This document shows, piece after piece, positions 21,830-33,988 of a DNA stretch of 64,000 bases (its first letter is position 1; each line of letters opens with the position of its first letter). The translations under genes and the position numbers were made by a program. The notes below the pieces were generated by a model. It made no database searches. It was not told where the DNA came from and saw nothing but the letters and a program-made list of their open reading frames with translations. This stretch comes from Chlorops oryzae (Eukaryota; Arthropoda; Insecta; Diptera; Chloropidae), in assembly GCA_020466095.1 (NCBI GenBank), contig CM035807.1, forward strand, positions 55,536,555 to 55,600,554, in the 5' to 3' direction.

Positions 21830-23450
21830 ATAAGAGATATTTTTCAATTTTTATATAACTATTAGAAAATAAGTCTTAATTTGTAATATGTTAAAAATAT
21901 TTAAATTAATAATTATATCTCAATTTCTAAATAAAAATTGCAAATCAGGGTTTTCCTTTTTTTAAAGTATTTCATAAAAAACCAATAGATTTGGCGTATC
22001 TCAAGTTTCCGTAGGACAAATTATGCCCGATGATTTTTCCGGTACAAAATCAATATCATATTTATTATTCTCGATCCCCTCTTTGAACGGCTGATGGATG
22101 CGATCAAAAAAAAAAAATAGCAACAAAGCGAGGGAGACCCCTCTAAAATGTTCTTAATGGTAATGCAGAACTAATGAGACAGACCGAGTATTCTAAAAAG
22201 ATAAAACACAATCGCGTATATGAAGATTGCTCGAAGGAATTCTAGGGATATGCAAAGAGACGAGACTAAGCGACTCTGAGAGGACTCATCGACCTGGCAA
22301 CTGGTTTTGAAAGCCCTAAAGGTAAAAACACAGTAAAAAGTAAAACAATGGAAGAATTCGCCAGGCGAAAAAGAGGAGTGCAATCGGCGAGTCATGGAAT
22401 AAAACAACAGAGAGCGCCAGTGAAAAGTAGACTGTCAGGGCGAAGAAAAAAGGAAGCGCCAATGACATGGGAGATGCATGCCACCTATGCGCATAAACAG
22501 GTTTTCGTAAATTCAGAAGCAAAAATCCACAAACTTTCTTTTGTTGGATGTCTTGTTAGCAGCTAATAATTGTCTCTCTAATACAATATTTAAAACACGT
22601 ACAAATAATTCTTGCTCTCTATTATTCTTAAAACGAAATTGCATTGTAGTGTGACCCAGGTGTTACTTGTCACCAAACCTTTGAGCAGGTCAGAACCAAC
22701 ATTTTGCGTTGAAACTGTGTTAAATTGAAAATTAAATAAAAAATTATTTCAAGCAACTTAAAATTAATTTTGTTTGTTTTGAAGGAAATTTGCATATTTG
22801 AGCTGACGAAAAAGCTCGTTAGCCAAACATTGGATTTGCGACAAACGAGGTATCCGAACAATCGACTGCTCCAAGAAATCGGAAAACGATTATTTGGACC
22901 ACCGATAAGGCCCCTCACGGGGGCCTTGTATTACAAAATTAATAACAACTCGATCGTCACCATTGTTGAACTGTGAGGAAAGCTCATGGAAGCAACAATC
23001 GACACCTGAGACGCGACGAACTACATTATCATACAAATTTGTTACAATATACGGCCTGAAAACGGTAGCACAGCCAAATTTACGGAAGCTTTTAGAACGT
23101 TGCTTCAAATTGGAGAGAAGCGGCTGTAGATCGAATTAGCTGACTAAGAGCCGATTTCACGAAGCACATTTAAATACGATTCGTCGTTTAAACAAAAGTT
23201 TGAATTTTCACCAGCGTAAATGGCATCTCGTACTTAAATGGCCCGTATCGGCCATTTAAATAGAGTTTATGGAACTCTGTGTTTTCGTAATGGAAACAGA
23301 TGATTTAAAAAGAAAAACTATTTGCATTGAAAGCCGCCCAGCAAGCATCTTACTCAATTGATCACTGTTTTATTATTATATATTTACATATTTAATATAT
23401 TACACAATTCAAGAAATTAAACATGTTCGTTTGGTGCCGCGATTTCATTC
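21830..23450. other. No recognised gene
   Basis: Short frames on both strands at 22.2-23.1 kb have no family signature. The plus-strand frame at 22770-22976 is more amino-acid-like than most but was not recognised. 23150-23330 has paired AAATGGCC blocks and may be an old MITE. Confidence 0.35.
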
Positions 23451-23453
23451 ATT

Positions 23454-24476
23454 TGTAAAGAATTTTTTTTTATAGCTGGGGTATTACTCAGTGGAGTAAC
23501 CAAAACCCAGTCCCTGAAAAAGTTTATAAATGAAGGAACACACAATCCAGACATTATGAAGAATGGTGTTTACTTCAACGAAAGGGATTGCTTCTTTACG
23601 GCAATCGGAAATAAATGCACAACGAAACGAGGCGGGCTTCCCTTGGTGTTTCTTTCCGACGATAACGATTTGGGGGTTCCCTTAGTGAATGCGTACGGCG
23701 TCAGTATTAATCGCTACGAAAGGTCCGTCGAAATTGATGCAGGCACGTGTGGCACAGGATATAATTCTTAACTCACAAGTGCAGGATCAATAAGTTACGG
23801 CAACGACAGTGGCATGGGTACGTGTGGAACAGGATATAACGCTTAATCCAGCAACAATTTCCACCGATTTTGCTTTGCCGTTCGCCAGTTTGAACCATAT
23901 GCACTGGTACGAATAAAGTCTGCGTTAAATGTCTGTCAAGAATTTGACGCATGCACGTGTGGCACAGGATACAGACGCCTAATCCACACGTGCGTGATCA
24001 ATGAAGGTACTGCAATGACGGTGACGCGTGAACGTGCGGAATAGGTACGCACGCTTAGCTACACGCACACGATCACAGAGTTACGCGCAGCAGTCTTGAC
24101 AATATCTACTTTTACGAAGGTCAATATTAACGTTTCGGCGAAGAGCTTACCCATGGATAGTTTGCGCCAATGGTTCTTGCGATTAAAAGCGTTCCGAAAT
24201 TAGCTATCCCGCTGGTATAGATGGCTTGGACACGTTGATCTCCCAGGAATTTTTCCGAGCTGATGGTTGCTGATCCGTCGTAGCTGCTGCTGCAATGAAC
24301 AAGAGAGCGATTTCTCTACTTTTATAACCGTTTTACAGATTGCGGTATAGCGATGTCAGCTTAGTTTGATACCTTCTCCGAATCTTGGCTCCATTGTTGT
24401 CGGTCTGGCGATGAGCTTTCGTGGGATGTTGTTCGATAACTTCGTTAAAAGTACTTCACACCGTGTATTGTTGACT
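23454..24476 (+). repeat. Repeat family with tandem core, copy 1 (LTR-like)
   Basis: It begins TGTAAAGAATTTTTTTTTAT and GGGGTATTACTCAG, as does 54348 onward. It also shares units built around GTGGAACAGG and CGCTTAATCC, the block TTACGTTTCGGCGAA and the closing CACACCGTG region. The copy at 54348-55920 is longer because its internal units are duplicated. A TG start and internal units would fit an LTR, but no primer-binding site was identified. Confidence 0.55.
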
Positions 24477-24841
24477 TTTGAGCTTTTTTGACCTTTTATG
24501 GCATTAAAGAATTTAAAGAAAAATCATAGCTTTAAACGTGAGAGCTATGTGTAGAAATGACCTTGATAAAACCTTTATGGAAATGCTTGCTGGTTATTTT
24601 TATTGGCATTTCTAATTTATTAATATTGCTTGTAATTAGCTGATACCCACGACGGTGTTGCACTTAAAATAAAAGGTGTTGCCGTACTTCCGCGTTATTG
24701 AATTTTGGGTTTGTTAAAATGGGATGAAAATTAAATGAGTAGTTAAATGATAATAATTGATTAAAATTTAATTACCTTTGGTGAAATTGGCTCTTGTAGT
24801 CATAGACGCTTTATTTAGCTTCTGAATATAAAATCAACTCC

Positions 24842-26290
24842 GGACGTTAGCCGATATCCGAGAATAAGTCACAAGCTCGATCACCTCAAGGGTGCAGCTA
24901 AGGCCTCAATAACGTCTACTGGCAAATCCCATCAGAGAAATCGAACAAGCAGTATACAGCTTCCACCGTAACTGGATATGGCCTATTGCAATGAAAGGTT
25001 TTACCATTCTGTTTGCACTCAGCTTCAGCAGGTTTTCAAAGAGCACTTGACTCGGTGAGCACCCCGGAACCAGAGTCAGGCACATCTGCATACCTCAATG
25101 AGATCATCGTTCTAGGACGACCACTGGAAAAAGATATGACAAATTTTTTAGAAGCTTTAAGAAGGCTGCGAGAGGCAAATCTAAAAAGTCAACCAAAAAT
25201 TAGAGTTTCCTACAACCGAGACCAAAGATCTAGTTCATGTTGGAAGATTTTTAGGCAACCAAACAGACCCATCTAAAACTGTGCATTCATTGACAATATT
25301 TCTCAAAAAGGGCGCAAACTTCGAGTGGACCACAGCACATCAAAAAGCATTCGATAAATTAAAACAATAGGTGACGGAAGCACCGATCCTCGCATATCCT
25401 GACTTCAACAAGTAGATCATTTCCCAAACAGACGCCAGCGACTACGGGTTTGAAGCAATATTGAAACAAGAACACGATAAAACAGAAAGGATGATAGCCT
25501 ATGCCAGCCGAAATCTTAAGAAAACTGGACGAAACTACCCAACAACGGAAAAATAGTGTCAGTTTTCAAAGGTGTCCGGAAAAAGACACATTGCCTCGAA
25601 AGGTATAAATTCGTCGTACTCATCGATCATTAATTACTAAAGTGGCAAAACTCAATTGAAAACCCGTCGGGACGCATTGAACGATGGGCATGAATGTGTC
25701 AGCATTTTAACTTCTAAGTCCGTTATAAGAGGGAAAAGGACAAATTTATTGCTGACGCTACATAATGAGACAACTTGGGGACAGGCTGGCGCGGTAAGAA
25801 TGAAAACAAACCACTAATCCGCAAAAACTGGCTGTCGCAAAAAATTAAGAAAGTCTCCAAGGTGCCTTACAAACTTCCGGAATCTACTTCCAAACATAGA
25901 AGACGAATACCGCATGGCATGGAAGCTATGCGTGCGAAACGAGTGTTTAGCGAAAATAAAAATCACCCATTATCCAGTATTTGGTCATACGAAAAACGTT
26001 CCTACGAATACCCAAACAAAACTTCTGGCCAGGCGTGGTTAGAGATTAACCTTAGTATTTATTTCGATGTGATAGTTGCCAATGATTCAATACAAGCCAA
26101 CAGAAGCCATCGAGACATATGATCACTTAAATGAGGGACGAACCATGGGCTACTTGTGTCCGGAATTTTTCGGACCACTGCCGCGCTCCACACATGAAAA
26201 CAAAACACTGCTGATGTTCCACGACACATTTGCTAAATGGCAGATCGAAAAGTCGCACGGTATGTTGTACCAAAGGCCTTTTTAAACCGC
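24842..26290 (+). pseudogene. gypsy-group retrotransposon pol remnant (RT, RNase H, integrase)
   Basis: Read across frames, the order is as follows. Reverse transcriptase pieces occur at 24890-25190 (YWQIPSEKSNKQYTASTV-like, FQRALDSV, AYLNEIIVLGRPLE, RRLREANL). RNase H follows at 25310-25560 (FLKKGANFEWTTAHQKAFD, then DASDYGFEAILKQEHD and AYASRNLKK). The integrase core is at 26080-26280 (GPLPRS and LLMFHDTFAKWQ). The RT YxDD box is degraded to LNEI and several stops interrupt, for example near 25368 and 25412, so the gene is dead. The order is that of gypsy/Metaviridae pol. Same-strand LTR-like repeats at 20.1-21.0 and 30.7-31.4 kb could belong to it. Confidence 0.82.
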
Positions 26291-27424
26291 TAACTGTACA
26301 CAATTTACAAGCCCAACTTGTCGAAATAATTGCATTAAACGGGCACACACCAGCAGAAGAGAAAGTCAAACAATAAAAACAATGATAGCGCAATAAGCAT
26401 AGTCAGTACAAAAACTATGACGGACGATAACCCGAGGTTATGTTGGACATAAATTCAAGCCAACTTGAATCTAGTGTGAGACCAAAAAAAAAAAAACAGC
26501 TATGCATAAATAAAAGCACGAAGACGACGATATACCAGCTCAAGCAAGGGACAAGAAGGAAGGGCACGAGCTGGCGAGTCATCAGCTAATAAAACAACTG
26601 CATAAGTTATGCGCGAACAGTTAAACGTCTTCAAAAACTGACCTCAGACAACATGAACAACAACAACAGCAACATAGCAAGATTATGCACATTATGCCGA
26701 ATATGCACAACAACAACAGGCAGGCCAGAAGAACAGAAAAATCAAATAGCAACAACAACAACAAACGTCAAGACCGTTCACGTTAGAGCAACAAAACCTA
26801 CAAAGAAACCACTAAGAACAACGTAACTAACAACAACAACAGCAAACCAATCGGCAAGTCAACAGGACAACGACATTCTTGATCAATGCCAATAACCAAA
26901 TCGTGAACATATATTAAAAATATTATAACAAATATTACATACATACCTACAGCAGTTGCAGAAATGGTCACCGAAGCAATATTCACCTACAAGAATTGAT
27001 CAGAAGAAAATGTCATCGATCCAATCTTGCCCTATATATATGCATCATAACAGTTAGTGGAAGAAGTGTTCTGCGAATGAACTCACCAAAGGGCCACGAC
27101 GACAGAAGCGTTTGATGTTAAGAATGGAAGTTCAGCTTGTTATAAAATAGGACATTCAATTAATTTTTATGGGATTGTTTTTATTTGAGAGAAAGGATTC
27201 GTCTGTATCTAGGACAGTGTATTTGTTGGACGTGCGTACCTATCCAACTATCACATCAGGTCAATAAACCGGATACCATAACCAGAATAAGTTACGTACG
27301 TTTGAAAACTCCGACGGACATCACCAGTGGCAAGAGACACCAAAAATTCCTAGAATTAATGTTCATTCGAAAATGGGGCAAAAATAAATAAAAATAAAAA
27401 ACTTAGAAGGCAAAAAACATTAAA
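26291..27424. other. Non-coding, CAA-rich tract
   Basis: Probably the 3' part of the decayed gypsy element. 26640-26850 is rich in CAA/ACAACAACAG units resembling those at 20081 and 30700. No gene supported. Confidence 0.45.
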
Positions 27425-27713
27425 GCGATAATCCAGAACAGACGAGGGACTAACAAGGCCCAGAAAATAAGAAAATATTTCAAGCACTTACCTGCTACCT
27501 GCCAACACCCAACCATCAAAATAGCAAACCACCACCAAAACCCACCCCTAATTAGGCTACCGATTAAGTATAAATAGGAATAAAAGTCATAGATGTATTA
27601 AGAATTAGGAATCATCCTGATGAAGGCGGAAGCGAATTCGCCGAAATACGTATAGATATACAAAATAAAGCGATTGAAATAAAAGTGAAAATTCCGAATC
27701 ATTTTATTACTTA
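27425..27713 (+). repeat. Penelope pseudo-LTR, 5' copy
   Basis: It begins GCGATAATCCAGAACAGACG and ends CATTTTATTACTTA. Differs from 30208-30498 by only a few substitutions and small indels. Confidence 0.93.
27614..27657 (+). ncRNA. Hammerhead ribozyme motif in Penelope 5' repeat
   Basis: ATC-CTGATGA (27614-27623), then a GGCG/CGCC stem II (27625-27628 with 27639-27642), GAAA (27643-27646), and an ATAC/GTAT stem III with no loop ending TA before GAT, which pairs with the upstream ATC as stem I. All the core bases CUGAUGA and GAAA are present. The predicted cut is after A27654. A loopless stem III suggests activity as a dimer, as proposed for Penelope ribozymes. One unpaired A at the foot of stem II weakens the case. 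Confidence 0.65.
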
Positions 27714-27763
27714 AAACTTTTCAACGCAACAGACTCGAAAAAATATTATATTAAATAGCTCAA

Positions 27764-30103
27764 CATGGCATCTGAGTCTAAGAAATTCCAAAAACTAAAA
27801 ACATCTATGACGAAAATTAGTAAGGACATTGCTTTCCTAACGGAGTGCAGCAAGAATAGGATCACCCCAGTCTGCCACAAGATCTCGATTAAACAAAGAA
27901 AGTACCGGACACAACAATCAAGCAGCTAGAAACAAAAGCAATAGAAGATTCCATCCGATCATCAAGAGCCGAATTAGACAAGAAGACCAGAGAAGCATAT
28001 TACCTCCATCTAAAACTAGCCAAGGAATACCCAGTTCAGTTCGACCACTTCCTCAAGAAAATCAAAACCACCGAGATGTACGAAAGAAAGAAGAAGTCCA
28101 TTAGCCACGACAAAAAGTTAAAAAAGTTCAAAACAGCGCAACCTTAACAAAGCAAACCCACAGTAAAACAAGTAGAAAACTTCGTCATCAACCAATCATC
28201 ACAACAGTTCAGCGAAGAAAAACTGAAATTACTCAACAACGGATTGAAATATGCGATCACAGAAAAACCCAACATTGAACAACTTATTATCGACATCGAA
28301 TCCGCAATAAAAATACCAACACCAGAAGCCCCACTTACACCAAAAGACATATCAGCGATTAGAAATATCACCGGCAGCGTCATCGAATCAACCACCACTC
28401 TACGCATACAAACCAAGGAAAAGAGACTAGTGAAAGAATTGAACGAGAAGCCCGTGTACTATTTGAAAGCAGATAAAGGAAATGCGCTTGTTATTATGGA
28501 TAAAGAAGAATACGATGCAAGAGTCCAGGAAAAAATCCAAAACGGCCCTTACAGGGAATTCAGGAACGACCCCTTACCAGGAATTGTAAGCAGGACAGAA
28601 AAATGCATCGAAAAGTGCTCAAAGTACCTTGGATTCGACAAGAAATACATGAGAGTTTCAGCGCCGACACTTACTCGCTTCAAGGCTTTGCCAAAAATTC
28701 ACAAACCAGGAAAAGAAATGAGATAAATTATTACCGCCAATAATTCCCCGTGCCATCGCATCGCAAAATGGTTAGTTTAAGAACTAACGGAAATTTTAGG
28801 CAACGAGAAAGAGTTTTCAGTAAAAAACTCCAAAGAGTTCACCGAAAAATTACAGCAAGAAAACATAAACGAAGATGAAGAAATCGTGTCCTTCGACGTA
28901 AAAGCACTATACCCGAGCGTCAACGTAAAAGAAGCTATAAGGATCCTAGAAGAAGAACTATTGAAGAAAAAACTGAACAAAGTCAAAGTTACCAAGTCAT
29001 TCAACTAGCGCAGCTTTGCATGGAAGAAAACTACTTCACATTCAGGGGAAAATTCTACAAACAGACTAAAGGAGCACCAATGGGGAATCCACTGTCATCA
29101 CTTTTGAGCGAGCTTTTTATGAACAAATTGGAGTCCAAATTAAAAGAAAACATCGAAATACCAAGAGTATGGATAAGATACGTAGACGACATTTTTGCCA
29201 TCATAAAAAGAGGAAAAGTACAAGAAAAACTGGAACAACTAAATAAAACACACACAAACATTGTGTTCACGTACGAAGAACAAAAAGACGGAAGCTTACC
29301 TTTTCTGGATATACTTGTGTCACGTAAAAATAGGTCCTTCGAGTTCGAGATTTACAGGAAACCAACAGATACAAAACGCGTCATCCCCAACAACTCAAAT
29401 CACTCTCCACAACAGAAGATGGCCTCTTTCCACCATATGGTACATACTACCATTATCCAAAGAAGCCAAAGAAAAAGAGACACAATACATTCAAGAAGTA
29501 GCAGAGATCAATGGTTACAGCCAAAACAGCATCAACAGAATTATCGAGAAGAAAACCAGACAACTTGAACACAAAAATTTCACCACATTAACAGTAGATA
29601 AACCAAAAGTGAAGAGAGTAGCCACAACATACAACAACATCATCTCCAGAGGACTTAAACACAAATTAAAAAAGTTCAACATCGAATTAGTCTACACCAG
29701 CAGACCAAACCAGACAGCATCAAAACTGAAGTCCACAAAAGACCCTGTCGACAAGCTCGAAAAATCAGGAGTCTATAGAATAAACTGCGGCACATGCAAC
29801 AAAATATACATCGGACAAACAAAGAGGCCTATTTCAGTGAGATTCTTGGAACACATTAAAGAAGCAAGGAAAACATTCAGAAAAGGTGAAACTCAAACGA
29901 GATCGAACGTCGCAAAACACATACTAGAGGAGAAACATAGTATCGACATCAATAACATAGAAATTATCAAAAACGTGAAGGAACACTGGAAACTTGAAGC
30001 AGCTGAAAGCGCCGAAATAAACAAACACCTAACACCTGCCTTAATGAATGGAGATAGAGGAAATATATCTTCGTGGCTGTTCAAAAACCTGACGAAACAC
30101 TAA
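27764..30103 (+). pseudogene. Penelope-like reverse transcriptase with GIY-YIG endonuclease, interrupted
   Basis: The frame starts near the ATG at 27764 (MASESKKFQKLK) and is broken by stops and shifts near 27900, 28146, 28724, 28780 and 29009, and by a change of frame near 29400. Recognisable parts in order: LKADKGNALVIMDKEEY; ALPKIHKPGKEMR; VSFDVKALYPSVNV (motif A); KGAPMGNPLSSLLSELFM (motif B); IRYVDDIFAII (catalytic YVDD); GSLPFLDILVSR. The C-terminal GIY-YIG endonuclease reads GVYRINCGTCNKIYIGQTKR and then FLEHIKEARK. This is the canonical endonuclease-positive Penelope architecture. The protein normally nicks DNA and primes reverse transcription. Confidence 0.92.
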
Positions 30104-30207
30104 TCCTGATTGAAATAAACAAGGCCATAAAACCGAAAACTGAAAAGTTAAAAACAACGCCATAAAAAAATCGGACCTTTCATCCAAGAAAATTCTACCT
30201 GCTACCT

Positions 30208-30498
30208 GCGATAATCCAGAACAGACGAGGGACTAACAAAGCCCAGAAAATAAGAAAATATTTCAAGCACTTACCTGCTACCTGCCAACACCCAACCACC
30301 AAAATAGCAAACCACCACCAAAACCCACCCCTAATTAGGCTACCGATTAAGTATAAATAGGAATAAAAGTAATAGATGTATTTAGAATTAGGAATCATCC
30401 TGATAAAGGCGGAAGCGAATTCGCCGAAATACGTATAGATATATACAAAATAAAGCGATTGAAATAAAAGTGAAAATTCCGAATCATTTTATTACTTA
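30208..30498 (+). repeat. Penelope pseudo-LTR, 3' copy
   Basis: Near-identical to 27425-27713. Preceded by a duplicated CTACCTG. Confidence 0.93.
30397..30440 (+). ncRNA. Hammerhead motif in Penelope 3' repeat, core mutated
   Basis: Same layout as 27614-27657, but the conserved CTGATGA reads CTGATAA (30400-30406). The changed base corresponds to G8, the catalytic general acid of the hammerhead, so this copy is predicted to be inactive. Confidence 0.6.
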
Positions 30499-30689
30499 TT
30501 AAAGCCGTGGTTATTATGCGGCAAAAAACTTTTATTTGCAATCGCCACTAAAAAGCCCCAACATCATCTCGTACCACACAAGAAAAAACCCGTGTTATAT
30601 TGAGTGGAAGCATACACGAGTGGATTGGTATGACGACAGGGGCAGCAGATCTTCGAAACAAAGGAGGGAGGATGACGACGATTGAAATC

Positions 30690-31430
30690 GTCACAAATCA
30701 GTGCAACAACAACAACACACGCGAAGAAAAATATTTAAAATCAGCTACAACGACCACAAATAAACAGAAACACACATGTGCAACATCAACGATATCTAAC
30801 TGCAGGAATGTATCACGCAGGCCGCTCCCAATCAACACGTGACGCAAGCTCAAAGGATGGCACGCAGTTAACGCAAGACCAAAGGTCGGCCCAAGAAAAT
30901 ATATATTCATATAAGCAGAATGTTCGGAAGGAAAAGTTAGTTATTCCAAGCAAGTCACAAGAGATAGTTATTGATCGTAGTTTACGATACTGTGCCTCAC
31001 AAGCTATTAAAAAACTTGGAATAAGCTGTGGAATGCCGGCTTGATCCTAGTTCCTACTATCCTAGTACCCTCTCACAGCAAACAGTAAAACAGCACAACT
31101 CGAGACAATATTAAAAGCTCGCTCCACATAAAGTTCAGGAAGCCCGCTGTACAAGACTACAGGGAAACCGCGTTACACGGGACAACTGCGCAAACGCCGA
31201 TATGCAGGATTGCATTGAAACCCCGCTACATAGGACAACATAGGAACCCCGCAGCACGATACTGCAAAGAAACCCCGCTGCACTTGCCGTAACTGAAACC
31301 GCGCTACACTTCAGACAAACCACGCTCCACAAGACTGCTCCTCGGAACTTCAGTTGAACCTCGCATAGTGGAATTACAGAAAATTTCCGCTGCATGGGAC
31401 TCCAGCAAAACATCGTAATGGAGTCAATGC
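30690..31430 (+). repeat. LTR-like repeat, diverged copy 2, with minisatellite
   Basis: Same arrangement as 20081-20760: a CAA-rich start, TAACGCAAGACCAAAGGTCGG, then ATATAAGCAGA and GGAAG. A string of about ten degenerate units of about 30 bp follows (core CCGCTACACGGGAC plus AAAC, about 31100-31420). Frames across it are incidental. Confidence 0.5.
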
Positions 31431-31435
31431 CATAA

Positions 31436-32073
31436 AATTATTCTATTAAACTATTTGAACTGAAATAACATTGAATTGAAATTGATATAACTTGGAAATC
31501 CGAGCTCACTTCACCGTGTTATAAAACTGTTGTACGACTCTGGACAAGGCTGAGCTATACCACGACAGAAATAGGTCGTAAGACATTTTTAAATTAAAAG
31601 TAACACTAAAAGATATTTATTAAAAATTACCACAAAGTGGCACGAGGGATACAGAGTAGGAACTGTAAAATTTATATTCTTTGTTGTGATAAAAAATTTT
31701 TGTGAAAATTTATGTTCTTAGGTTCTTTTTTAATTGACCGTTTAATGGAGCTTATTTCATTCTTTTGTCTCTACTAACTTTGAGATATTGAATCATAAAA
31801 GAAGGTTTACTAAAAAAGATTTTGAAAGTATGTTTAAAGTTAACCGCGCACAAGGAGCCCAAATTCGGTTTCTACATTGATGTAAGGTAGTAACTTTCGA
31901 AGAACTATCTTTGACATCCTTTAAACTCTTACAGGTTTAGTGATTGGTGTAGGAACCACCTATTCATATCGGTTCATAATTGAATCGGAGCCGTGAATTA
32001 CGTTATATGTGACAAGTACAACATTTCTGAAATTTTCCGTGCCATTCCGTACTTACAAGGCCACTTCGCTTAT
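31436..32073. other. No recognised gene
   Basis: AT-rich sequence without family signature; short frames only. Confidence 0.4.
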
Positions 32074-32077
32074 TTAA

Positions 32078-32359
32078 CCTTCCTGACTATATTAATTTTT
32101 GTGAAACCTGTGACTATATTACGGTCTCTCATACCAATTTTAAATTTTGGGTCCTCCATGCAAGTATTCTTGATCAATACAAAAAGTTACATCTCCTTTA
32201 CCTCGACAGATTACTGGCTATGGTAATTAAGTAAGTAAAGAAACAAAAACTCTTGCTTTTTCACCCATAGCATCGGTTTTATTTTTAAGTCATTTGTCAA
32301 GATGTTCATTTCATAGTGATGTGTGGGTCTCACAGGCCCACAGAATGTAGCCAGGAAGG
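32078..32359. mobile_element. TTAA-flanked MITE (282 bp)
   Basis: Ends CCTTCCTGACTA and, in reverse, CCTTCCTGGCTA, each directly inside a TTAA (32074-32077 and 32360-32363). TTAA targets with CC-starting ends are typical of piggyBac-derived MITEs. The frame at 31993-32226 crosses the boundary and is not a gene. Confidence 0.68.
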
Positions 32360-32960
32360 TTAAGGTTACGAATTTTTGATAAATAAGCAAGAGTTGGCCA
32401 GATAAGAATTTTATTGGGAAATCTTAAAGGGCTAGAGTTATTGATCTTCGCGATCTTTCGAACTTTAATACTACTTCAGTAATTGTTGATCGTGTTGAAT
32501 GAAGTTTTGGCGTAATAAATCAACCGTTATTTTTATTCCACGTACGCACATTTTTTGCATAAAATCAATAACAAAAAAGCACTGCGACTGAAAGAGATAA
32601 GAAACCACATTACTGGAAAGATCTTTGTTAGGTGCATAAAAATAGATAATGTGCCAAAAGAGCAATCAATTGCTGTAGCGATGCATTTAAAAACTAGTAT
32701 GACATCAACTATTAATATTAAAGAACTTCTCAAGCAAGGGCGTATTTATAGTAGGGCAGGGAGGGGAAGCTGCCCCCCTCTAAATAAATTCTACTCAGCA
32801 TACATCGCAAAAGAGTTTTCCGGAAGTATCAGGCCGGGAAAAGGCCGGCAAGATCATTTTTCATAAGATAAAGGGAAACCTATGCTTACATGTGACAACA
32901 CCTACGAACAGACGCCACAGTGCTTACATACATATAGAAAAACCAATTTGTATCTTGCAG

Positions 32961-33411
32961 AAGCATTGTCTTCTCTCGGTAATGACAAGAATCCTGCCAA
33001 GCAGTCGACATTTGACAAGTAATTGCTTTTTTTTAGACAGAATTTGATAAAAAAAAAAAATTGAAGAGAAACCCCATATTAATGGGTTGTTCGGTTAATT
33101 TGGAAGAAATATGTGGTTGAAATAACTAGGAATAATTTGCAAATTTTAAAGAAAAGTATAAAAAAAAGCTTTGAAATTTGTTACAACAGCAATCAGCAAG
33201 TTTTGAACATTAAAATTATTTTGGACACCGATGAAATATTTCCTATCTTTATGTTCTGTACATTTTTAAACAAAAGAAACTAAATTAACTCCCCATCTTT
33301 TTTAGAGTCCGCATAATATACAGCCCAGCGTAAAGCAAAACCAGCAAATCCAGCAACAGCCAAGGGTTTCAACCCAGTTTTTGCAGAATACATTTGTGGA
33401 TGACGATCTAG
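32961..33411 (+). CDS. Host Q-rich protein, two downstream exons (partial)
   Basis: Block 32961-33018 follows GTATCTTGCAG and precedes GTAATTG. It encodes EALSSLGNDKNPAKQSTFD and leaves two bases. Block 33308-33411 follows TTTTTTAGAG, completes that codon to give N, and runs PHNIQPSVKQNQQIQQQPRV and then TQFLQNTFVDDDL before GTAACA. The joint frame across the junction and the same Q-rich composition as 8399-8889 support one gene. Exon 3 ends in phase 0, whereas 32961 needs one base from upstream, so at least one exon lies unseen between. No later exon was found in the window. The identity is not recognised. Confidence 0.55.
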
Positions 33412-33539
33412 GTAACATTGCTTGTTTATATTTTTATAGCCGAATTGGTTTAAGAAGGCATTCCCTAGAATATGGGGCTAGAAAGTGAAAGAACTTGTAA
33501 TATATTATAAGATCTTTAACAAAAATATTTCTAATCTCA

Positions 33540-33872
33540 GGGGCTATTTCCACTACACCGCATTTAGCATTTGCATCTTTAAAGATGCTAGACCCGTTTC
33601 CACTGCGTTTCGCATTTAGCATTTTGCGAAAATTTGAATTTTTGTTCGGAAAAATATTTAAATTCTTTGAAGTAGGCTTTGAAATGTTAAAAATTTGAAG
33701 AAAATATCAATGAAAACAAGACGGTTTTTAGCATTTTTATCGCATTTTCTGAAGATGCTGAAAAATGCTGTTTTAAGAACAACAACAAATACATGTAATT
33801 CAAAGCCGCATTTTTGAGCATTTTTTAAAAATGCTGAAAAATGCTAAATGCGTCTGTAGTGGAAACAGCCCC
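33540..33872 (+). mobile_element. PIF/Harbinger-type MITE, copy 1 (333 bp)
   Basis: Ends GGGGCTATTTCCACTACA and, in reverse, GGGGCTGTTTCCACTACA, flanked by TCA on both sides (33537-33539 and 33873-33875). Internally it is built of AATGCTAAATGC-like motifs. The same element in opposite orientation, also 333 bp, lies at 62448-62780 with TTA flanks. 3-bp TNA duplications identify the superfamily. Confidence 0.85.
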
Positions 33873-33988
33873 TCAGTCGAATTACTCAAATCCAATAAGC
33901 GTTTCTTGAAGTTGGTACTATTACGCTGAAACTACTTTCCAAAGAATTAAATTCTCAAACTGGCCACGATGTCGAACGACAGTTACTC

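Larger units (their letters stand above)
27425..30498 (+). mobile_element. Penelope-like element with GIY-YIG, flanked by pseudo-LTRs
   Basis: A 3.07-kb element bounded by near-identical direct repeats (27425-27713 and 30208-30498) that enclose one interrupted coding region with a Penelope-type reverse transcriptase and a C-terminal GIY-YIG endonuclease. Both repeats contain a hammerhead-like motif, a known feature of Penelope-like elements. The high similarity of the two repeats suggests a moderate age. The host target site could not be resolved. Confidence 0.92.

Noticed and set aside
31993..32226. Hydrophobic plus-strand frame
   Set aside because: Crosses the left border of a TTAA-flanked MITE, so it is accidental.
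33412..33439. Possible 28-bp intron leading to a terminal exon after 33411
   Set aside because: Too short for a fly intron; the reading after it stops almost at once.
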